Shown: in pieces, positions 1 to 4,246 of the stretch
Layout of the letters: every line of letters begins with the position of its first letter
How positions within the stretch are numbered: position 1 is the first letter of the stretch
Assembly: GCA_023145595.1 (NCBI GenBank)
Contig: JAGLDM010000112.1
Coordinates: forward strand, 1 to 5,114
Length of the DNA: 5,114 nt
DNA from: Flavobacteriaceae bacterium
GTDB lineage: Bacteria > Bacteroidota > Bacteroidia > Flavobacteriales > Flavobacteriaceae
Direction of reading: 5' to 3'
Made by a program: the position numbers and the translations under genes
Notes under the pieces: generated by a model
Databases searched by the model: none
What the model was told of the DNA's origin: nothing
The model's input: only the letters and a program-made list of their open reading frames with translations

Positions 1-313
1 CAATATCAAAAATAACATGCTTCCCCAGAGCCCATATTCTTTCTATTTCCGACTTTAAAGTTCCGTAAAAATTATCGTGATATACTTCTTCCCACTCTAA
101 AAAGGCATCGTCTTTAATATTGTTTTTAAACTCTTCAGCCGATAAATAATAATAGTCCTTTCCGTGTTCTTCTTCTCCCCTTTTCTCCCTAGAAGTAGCA
201 GAAATTGAAAACTCTAGGTTCAATTCATCCAAACCTAATAAATGCTTTACAATAGTTGTTTTACCCGAACCAGAAGGCGCCGAAAACACAATTAATTTTC
301 CTTTTGAATTCAT
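1..313 (-). CDS. gmk: Guanylate kinase, N-terminal 104 residues (runs off left edge)
   Basis: Guanylate kinase phosphorylates GMP (and dGMP) to GDP with ATP in the cytoplasm and is normally essential for GTP supply. The ATG is at 313-311, and the frame stays open to the window edge, so about half of a roughly 190-205 residue enzyme is visible. The P-loop is at residues 12-20 (APSGSGKTT). The GMP-binding region [10 protein letters not shown] is at 36-45, with Arg42 and Arg45 in the usual positions, followed by HGKDYYYL at 50-57. FLEWEEV (71-77) supplies the conserved Glu, YGT is at 83-85, and the strand VIFDI (100-104) leads into the expected Asp. The start codon overlaps the yicC stop by one base (TAATG), which suggests translational coupling. 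The yicC-gmk order is widespread in bacteria. Family assignment is near certain; only the missing C-terminal half is unverified. Confidence 0.97.
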   Translation of the reverse strand, partial: MNSKGKLIVFSAPSGSGKTTIVKHLLGLDELNLEFSISATSREKRGEEEHGKDYYYLSAEEFKNNIKDDAFLEWEEVYHDNFYGTLKSEIERIWALGKHVIFDI

Positions 314-1170
314 TACAAAACGTTTAAATTTTGCTCCTTAATTTTTTCCAATTCATCCTTCATTTGAACCACCAACTTTTGCATATCTGCAAAGTTTGCT
401 TTAGAACCAATGGTATTTATTTCACGACCTATTTCTTGAGAAATAAATCCAAGTTTTTTACCATTAGAAGTTTCTGAGTTTAATTCTTCAATAAAATAAT
501 CTAAATGATTTTTTAACCGAACTTTTTCTTCTGTAATGTCCAATTTTTCTAAGTAGTAAATAAGTTCTTGTTCAAATCGGTTTTCGTCAACTTTAACTTC
601 TAAGTCAGAGATTGCTTTTTGCAATCTAATTTTTACATTTTCAATTCGCTGTGGATCAATTGCAATAACATCCTCTAATCGCTCTCTTATTATAGAAATA
701 CGTTTTACAAAGTCTTGTTTTAAAACAGCGCCTTCGTCCTTTCTGTAAATCAATAAGTTTTCAATAGCCTCATTAATGCTGTTTTCAATCTGGCTCCATT
801 CGTTTTCATCCAATGATTCACGTACACTCTGAATTGTGTCTGGCAATCGAATCGCCATTTTCAACAATTCTAATTCAGAAGCATTCGAAACTTCTTTTAA
901 TTGATTTATATAAGTGGTTATTACCTCCTTATTAAGTTGTGAAGAAACTTTTTCACCAAGACTCTCAACAAATATTGAGAAATCCACTTTTCCTCTTATT
1001 AATTTTGAAGCGATATTTTTACGAAAACTTAATTCCTTTTCTCTATAATAAGAAGGAACTCTTACATTTAAGTCTAAATTTTTACTATTGAGTGATTTTA
1101 CCTCAATGGTAACTTTTTTTGTTGGTAATTGCAATTCAGCCTTACCATATCCTGTCATTGATACTATCAT
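313..1170 (-). CDS. yicC: YicC family endoribonuclease
   Basis: The protein has 285 residues, the usual length for YicC/YloC proteins (about 290). It opens with the family signature SMTGYG at 4-9 and the [17 protein letters not shown] block at 23-39. The N-terminal YicC-like domain covers roughly residues 1-155 and includes [11 protein letters not shown] at 143-153. The C-terminal DUF1732 domain follows, with [16 protein letters not shown] at 211-226 and [15 protein letters not shown] at 245-259, its most conserved stretch. The last 30 residues are highly charged and helical. E. coli YicC is reported as an endoribonuclease that helps degrade the small RNA RyhB; the role in Bacteroidota is inferred from homology. 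A TAnnTTTG promoter element lies 20 bases upstream, and the gene ends in a one-base overlap with gmk. It is preceded on the same strand by the permease gene, with a 41-base gap. Confidence 0.96.
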   Translation of the reverse strand: MIVSMTGYGKAELQLPTKKVTIEVKSLNSKNLDLNVRVPSYYREKELSFRKNIASKLIRGKVDFSIFVESLGEKVSSQLNKEVITTYINQLKEVSNASELELLKMAIRLPDTIQSVRESLDENEWSQIENSINEAIENLLIYRKDEGAVLKQDFVKRISIIRERLEDVIAIDPQRIENVKIRLQKAISDLEVKVDENRFEQELIYYLEKLDITEEKVRLKNHLDYFIEELNSETSNGKKLGFISQEIGREINTIGSKANFADMQKLVVQMKDELEKIKEQNLNVL

Positions 1171-1190
1171 ATTATAAAAATAAAGTTATG

Positions 1191-1198
1191 CAAAGATA
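1191..1198 (-). promoter_or_regulatory. Putative -7 promoter element for yicC-gmk
   Basis: TATCTTTG on the minus strand matches the Bacteroidota -7 consensus TAnnTTTG exactly. It would place a transcript start near 1184 and a leader of about 14 bases before the yicC ATG at 1170, typical for this phylum. I find no TTG-type -33 box at the expected 17-23 base spacing, which would fall in the last codons of the permease gene. The yicC-gmk pair may therefore be transcribed independently of the upstream permease, but this rests on the -7 match and position alone. Confidence 0.55.
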
Positions 1199-1211
1199 CG
1201 GTTTTTGAACC

Positions 1212-2105
1212 TTATGCTATTTGCTTAGGTCGTTTACTTACCAAATAAATTCCGGCGAATATAATTACACTCGCAATTAACTTTAAACTGCTCAACTCAT
1301 CTGTTTCCAGAAACAATGCTACTACGGTTGCAACAACTGGTTGTAAATACAAAAATGCTCCTACCGTAGTTGCTTTTAATTTCATCAAAGCAATAATGTT
1401 AAATAAATAGGTGAGAAAGGTTGTAAATACAACCACGAACAACATTTTGTAAATAATATTCTGAGGCATAACAGACCATTCTATTTCTAGAAACTCATTG
1501 AACCCGAAAGGTACAACCACGATCATCCCCAATAAATACACCCATTTTACCACAGTTATTGGATGGTATTTTTGAATTAATTTTTTTACGATTACAAGGT
1601 ACAGCGAATAAAATACAGCATTAAAAAGAATATATATATTTCCTAACATTATATTTGGAGCATTTAACCCGGTTTTTCTTCCATAAACAACAAGAATAAT
1701 TGCACCAAATAGACCAATCAAAACACCTATAATTCTATGTTTGATTATTTTTTCTTTTAAAAAAACAATTGACAAGATAAATACCACAATTGGTACAATA
1801 ACCATAATTACCGATGCGCTAATTGGCGTGGTTAAACTAAGTCCTTTAAAAAAAACAAGCATGTTCAGTCCAGCCCCAAAGAGGCTTGCAAAAAAGAAAG
1901 TGAGGTAATCCTTTTTATCAATTTTTTCGCTTTTCACAAACAACCCTAATATCCAAAATAAAACCATCGCTCCGAAAACACGCAATATTATAAGCGCAAA
2001 TGGTTTTATATAAAAGGGCATCACATCCTTCGCTATAGAATAATTAATTCCGTAGATAACCGTAGCAACAAAGGCTGCTATAAGCGCAATGATTCTTCCT
2101 TTCAT
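1212..2105 (-). CDS. EamA/DMT superfamily permease (drug/metabolite transporter)
   Basis: This 297-residue inner-membrane protein has about ten hydrophobic helices and the internal duplication typical of EamA (DUF6) transporters. Repeat one covers about residues 5-140 and repeat two about 153-290. The conserved end of each repeat is visible: TPISASVIMVIVP followed by VFLKEK at 93-119, and TTVGAFLYLQPVVAT followed by LFLETDE at 246-270. In the second repeat the usual L-G/K-E turn reads LETDE. The short N-terminus (MKGR) leads directly into helix one, and the C-terminus ends in basic residues (KRPKQIA). The family exports or imports amino acids, nucleosides, drugs or other small molecules; nothing in the sequence identifies the substrate. 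The gap to the DUF6427 gene upstream is 74 bases and to yicC downstream 41 bases, so an operon with either is uncertain. Confidence 0.93.
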   Translation of the reverse strand: MKGRIIALIAAFVATVIYGINYSIAKDVMPFYIKPFALIILRVFGAMVLFWILGLFVKSEKIDKKDYLTFFFASLFGAGLNMLVFFKGLSLTTPISASVIMVIVPIVVFILSIVFLKEKIIKHRIIGVLIGLFGAIILVVYGRKTGLNAPNIMLGNIYILFNAVFYSLYLVIVKKLIQKYHPITVVKWVYLLGMIVVVPFGFNEFLEIEWSVMPQNIIYKMLFVVVFTTFLTYLFNIIALMKLKATTVGAFLYLQPVVATVVALFLETDELSSLKLIASVIIFAGIYLVSKRPKQIA

Positions 2106-2121
2106 CTGTTTGTTTTCTGTG

Positions 2122-2129
2122 CAAAGATG
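2122..2129 (-). promoter_or_regulatory. Weak candidate -7 promoter element for the EamA permease
   Basis: CATCTTTG on the minus strand differs from TAnnTTTG only in its first base. It sits 16 bases before the ATG at 2105, so the leader would be about 10 bases. No -33 TTG is visible at the expected spacing. The position resembles the better match ahead of yicC, but the evidence is thin. Confidence 0.3.
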
Positions 2130-2179
2130 ACCGATTTTCGGGTCTTTATTAATAAGGTTATTTTAATAAAAGCATAAGG

Positions 2180-3103
2180 CTAAATAAAATAGATTGCAAA
2201 AGCCATTAGCAAAAAACTATAAACAAATACCTCTCTAATTATTTTATTTGTAATCACTTGTAATGCATTTGCTATAAAAACTACCACTGGAATAAACACA
2301 AAAACAAACGTAGTTCCTGTTTCATTTGGAATTATATAGACCATATACAATCCTATCAAATAATGCCCCAATAACAAAGGCAACGACGGCTTTATATTAT
2401 TGCTTAAATTATTAATTTTGAATTTTAGAATAGCCAATGCGCCAAGCGAACATATAATCACAAAAACTAAAGGAATCATTAATTTCGGTATGTCAAATAC
2501 TCCATTTGAGAAAGAATATTCAAAAATCAGTTTATTATAAAACACCTCGGTATTATCATTCCAAAAATAATAAGTAAAAGATAAAAATAAAGGAGTTGAA
2601 TATGCTATTAACAATACAAACATTCCCCTTATTTTATCGCTGGAATACACCATTATTGCAATTAATACCAATATTACAAAAATAGCACTCCACATATAAA
2701 AAAGTGATGCCACCCCTATCCAAAATCCACTATCAAATATTTTTTGGTCAATATTTTCAAACGAACGCATACTATAAATCCTTCTAAAAGCCACTAGTAG
2801 AATAAAGTGCGATAAAAGAACCTTATTTATTACCATAGTCCCTGGAAAAATAGCAAACAACAAGACCATAAAAAGCAGCAGATATGAATCTTGACCCGAG
2901 AATTGATTTTTTCGTTTTATAAATCTAATTATAATAAAAAACGTAAAAAAAAGGAGTAACGTTCCTACCTTTTCAGCAATTACAGAAAGGGAAAATTCCG
3001 ATTTTTCAACAAAGAAAATCGAAAGTAAATAAAACAACAAAAACAGCAGGCTAATAAAAATAGTCTGTATCGGTTTAGTTTTTTTAAAAAAATTGGCAAT
3101 CAT
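2180..3103 (-). CDS. DUF6427-type polytopic membrane protein, function unknown
   Basis: This 307-residue, very hydrophobic protein has about eight to nine predicted membrane segments, near residues 13-31, 46-62, 74-106 (probably two), 127-152, 159-180, 207-227, 240-258, 264-282 and 291-307. A positively charged N-terminus (KKTKP, 7-11) precedes helix one. The most distinctive soluble part is residues 107-127, RRIYSM followed by RSFENIDQKIFDSGF, a charged loop between helices that is the likely family hallmark. I assign DUF6427 from memory of flavobacterial genomes, on overall pattern and neighbourhood (divergent from a DUF6341-type gene and close to trmB), not from a search. No catalytic motif is recognisable. 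The gene is transcribed divergently from a back-to-back promoter at 3116-3131 with a leader of about 15 bases. It ends in TAG, and no clear terminator precedes the permease gene. Confidence 0.8.
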   Translation of the reverse strand: MIANFFKKTKPIQTIFISLLFLLFYLLSIFFVEKSEFSLSVIAEKVGTLLLFFTFFIIIRFIKRKNQFSGQDSYLLLFMVLLFAIFPGTMVINKVLLSHFILLVAFRRIYSMRSFENIDQKIFDSGFWIGVASLFYMWSAIFVILVLIAIMVYSSDKIRGMFVLLIAYSTPLFLSFTYYFWNDNTEVFYNKLIFEYSFSNGVFDIPKLMIPLVFVIICSLGALAILKFKINNLSNNIKPSLPLLLGHYLIGLYMVYIIPNETGTTFVFVFIPVVVFIANALQVITNKIIREVFVYSFLLMAFAIYFI

Positions 3104-3123
3104 TGCGAGTTTTTATACATTTG
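3093..3123 (+). promoter_or_regulatory. Rightward promoter for the DUF6341-type gene (and probably trmB)
   Basis: A -7 element TACATTTG (3116-3123) matches TAnnTTTG exactly. A -33 box TTGG (TTG at 3093-3095) lies 20 bases upstream, inside the 17-23 base range reported for Bacteroidota housekeeping promoters. The expected transcript start is near 3129, giving a leader of about 16 bases before the ATG at 3146. The -33 box falls within codons 3-4 of the opposing DUF6427 gene and is preceded by a T7A7 tract (3079-3092) that could act as an UP-like element. Confidence 0.7.
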
Positions 3124-3131
3124 CAAATGTA
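3116..3131. repeat. Perfect 16-bp palindrome joining the two divergent -7 elements
   Basis: TACATTTG and its exact reverse complement CAAATGTA abut with no spacer, so the two opposite-facing -7 boxes form one 16-bp dyad centred between 3123 and 3124. A second, imperfectly aligned layer surrounds it: the 8-mer ATGATTGC starts both flanking genes (minus strand 3103-3096, plus strand 3146-3153), centred one base off the core. The dyad could also bind a dimeric regulator, but the promoter reading explains it without one. Confidence 0.9.
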
Positions 3132-3156
3132 AATATTTTATCAGAATGATTGCAAA
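3124..3156 (-). promoter_or_regulatory. Leftward promoter for the DUF6427-type gene
   Basis: On the minus strand, TACATTTG (3131-3124) matches TAnnTTTG exactly and TTTG (3156-3153) matches the -33 consensus, separated by 21 bases. The expected start is near 3118, giving a leader of about 15 bases before the ATG at 3103. The -33 box lies inside codons 3-4 of the opposing DUF6341-type gene. The -7 element directly abuts that of the rightward promoter. Confidence 0.7.
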
Positions 3157-3343
3157 CAATATTTTTAGAGTTACAGGTGATTTTTTCACAAACGTTGCAT
3201 TTAAGCCATTAGATGCTATCCGATTTTCGGATAACTGGTGGTTACAAAATTCTTTCAGTTGGATTCTTGCTATAATCACTATGGCGGCATTCGTTTATTG
3301 GATGGGTCAATTGAAAAAATTCAAAAACGAAGGAACCGAGTAG
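3146..3343 (+). CDS. DUF6341-type small single-helix membrane protein
   Basis: This 65-residue protein has an amphipathic or soluble N-terminal part (1-30, with GDFFTNVAFKPLDAIRF at 11-27), a WW pair at 31-32, one membrane helix at about 36-55 (FSWILAIITMAAFVYWMG) and a short basic tail (KKFKNEG). I recall such proteins as DUF6341 family, some of which carry a mistaken uracil phosphoribosyltransferase label; at this size, and with no PRPP-binding motif, that activity is not possible. The coding call is supported by an exact upstream promoter match, the well-placed ATG and the conserved context beside DUF6427 and trmB. The function is unknown. Its divergent, promoter-sharing partner is also a membrane protein, so the two may act in one envelope complex (inference). 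trmB begins 36 bases after the TAG stop, in the same reading frame. Confidence 0.82.
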   Translation: MIANNIFRVTGDFFTNVAFKPLDAIRFSDNWWLQNSFSWILAIITMAAFVYWMGQLKKFKNEGTE

Positions 3344-3379
3344 TTTCAATTTCGAATATCTTATTTAATTCTATTTTCT

Positions 3380-4054
3380 GTGGGAAGTAAAAACAAATTG
3401 AAACGCTTTCGCGAAAATGACACATTTACAAATGTGATTCAGCCTACTCGTGAAGAAGTTTTAACAGATTTTTCGTTAAAAGGAAGATGGAATGAATTCT
3501 TTAAAAACGACCATCCTATTGTTCTCGAATTGGGATGTGGAAAAGGTGAATACACCTTAGCACTCGCAAAAAAAAATCCAGATAGAAATTTTATTGGAGT
3601 AGATATTAAAGGCGCTCGCTTTTGGCGGGGGGCTAAAACTGCTTTAGAAGAAGAAAGTACTAATGTGGGTTTTTTACGTACCCAAATTGAATTAATCGAC
3701 TTATGTTTTGCTAAAAATGAGGTAGATGAAATTTGGATCACATTCCCCGACCCTCAAATAAAATATACTCGTACCAAACATCGCCTAACCAATCAGGAGT
3801 TTTTAAAGAAGTACCATTCTATTTTAAAATCAGATGGTATTATTCACTTAAAAACAGATAGTGAATTTATGCATGGTTATACGCTTGGCTTATTACATGG
3901 TGAAAATCATGAGATTTTATATGCACATCATGATGTTTATAATAATAAATTACATTCTCCAGAAGAAGTAATTTCTACGCAAACCTTTTACGAAAGTCAG
4001 TATTTAGAAACTGGAAAAGCAATTACATACATTAAGTTTAAACTTAATTATTAA
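3380..4054 (+). CDS. trmB: tRNA (guanine-N7-)-methyltransferase
   Basis: TrmB transfers a methyl group from S-adenosylmethionine to N7 of G46 in the tRNA variable loop. The protein has 224 residues, the normal size. SAM-binding motif I is VLELGCGKGEYTL at 48-60, followed by FIGVDIKGAR at 71-80, whose acidic residue should contact the SAM ribose. The family signature is TFPDP at 121-125, continuing QIKYTRTKHRL to 136. The C-terminal block TFYESQYLETGKAITYIKF (202-220) matches the usual T-x-Y-E...G ending. GTG is chosen as start because it gives MGSKNKLKRF, the N-terminus I recall for flavobacterial TrmB, and no in-frame ATG lies between it and the preceding stop. In many other phyla the signature reads FPDPWPKK; here Trp-Pro is Gln-Ile. 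It is probably co-transcribed with the small membrane protein gene upstream, as no -7 element is visible in the 36-base gap. Confidence 0.96.
   Translation: MGSKNKLKRFRENDTFTNVIQPTREEVLTDFSLKGRWNEFFKNDHPIVLELGCGKGEYTLALAKKNPDRNFIGVDIKGARFWRGAKTALEEESTNVGFLRTQIELIDLCFAKNEVDEIWITFPDPQIKYTRTKHRLTNQEFLKKYHSILKSDGIIHLKTDSEFMHGYTLGLLHGENHEILYAHHDVYNNKLHSPEEVISTQTFYESQYLETGKAITYIKFKLNY
4031..4048. repeat. Perfect 18-bp palindrome at the 3' end of trmB
   Basis: ATTAAGTTT is followed immediately by its reverse complement AAACTTAAT, spanning the codons for the last residues of TrmB. It could fold into a short AT-only hairpin just before the TAA stop at 4052-4054. There is no following T-run, so it is not a standard terminator. 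It may simply reflect AT-rich codon use for Ile, Lys, Phe, Leu and Asn. Confidence 0.8.
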
Positions 4055-4092
4055 CCCCTTCCTAAACCCTTCTCTAAGGGAAGTGCTTTAAG
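4055..4092. repeat. C/T-rich then G/A-rich element with a small hairpin after trmB
   Basis: A compositionally odd block starts right after the trmB stop: CCCCTTCC, then CCCTT-CTCT-AAGGG (4067-4080, 5-bp stem and 4-base loop), then AAGTGC. It resembles the short CCCTTC/GAAGGG intergenic elements I recall scattered in flavobacterial genomes, and may be a decayed copy. Its position behind trmB would suit a 3'-end role, but no T-tract follows and the stem is short, so terminator function is not supported. The remainder of the gap to 4208 is plain AT-rich sequence with nothing recognisable except a 9-bp direct repeat AAAACATCT at 4146-4154 and 4158-4166. Confidence 0.35.
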
Positions 4093-4208
4093 ACTCACAC
4101 ATAACCGTATTAAATCAACAAACATTACGCCCTTACCAGAACTATAAAACATCTGAAAAAACATCTTCAAATATTTCTTATTCTTTATTAATTCTTCATT
4201 GAAAACCG

Positions 4209-4216
4209 TATATTTG
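4209..4216 (+). promoter_or_regulatory. Putative -7 promoter element for mrp
   Basis: TATATTTG matches TAnnTTTG exactly and lies 28 bases before the mrp ATG, giving a transcript start near 4222 and a leader of about 23 bases. The -33 region (about 4183-4191) has no TTG, so the promoter would be weak or helped by an activator. The 190-base gap after trmB also favours an independent promoter. Confidence 0.55.
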
Positions 4217-4219
4217 CTG

Positions 4220-4246
4220 TTTAGAATCATTATAATTTAGAATCAT
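4220..4246 (+). repeat. 11-bp direct repeat in the mrp leader
   Basis: TTTAGAATCAT occurs at 4220-4230 and again at 4236-4246, with a 16-bp period. The first copy coincides with the predicted transcript start and the second includes the first two bases of the mrp start codon. It may be an operator, a translation-control site or a chance tandem duplication. Confidence 0.85.

Noticed and set aside
1200..1211. GGTT-CAAA-AACC mini-hairpin between the permease gene and yicC
   Set aside because: A 4-bp stem without a T-tract is too weak to be a terminator and is expected by chance.
2129..2144. Small hairpin (CCGA-TTT-TCGG with GA/TC flanks and one bulged G) between the DUF6427 and permease genes
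   Set aside because: The stem is short and bulged, and in the direction of transcription (minus strand) it is not followed by a T-tract, so I do not call it a terminator.
3146..3343. Annotation of the 65-residue protein as uracil phosphoribosyltransferase
   Set aside because: It is far too short, has a transmembrane helix and shows no PRPP-binding motif; that label on similar proteins looks like carry-over from a neighbouring gene.
3439..3741. Minus-strand open frame of 100 codons inside trmB
   Set aside because: It lies wholly inside a well-supported trmB on the other strand, has no recognisable domain or promoter, and its sequence is what antisense reading of conserved TrmB codons would give.
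4055..4244. Possible small RNA or short gene in the gap between trmB and mrp
   Set aside because: No open frame with a convincing start, no riboswitch-like conserved fold and only short AT-rich repeats; the one promoter element fits mrp itself.
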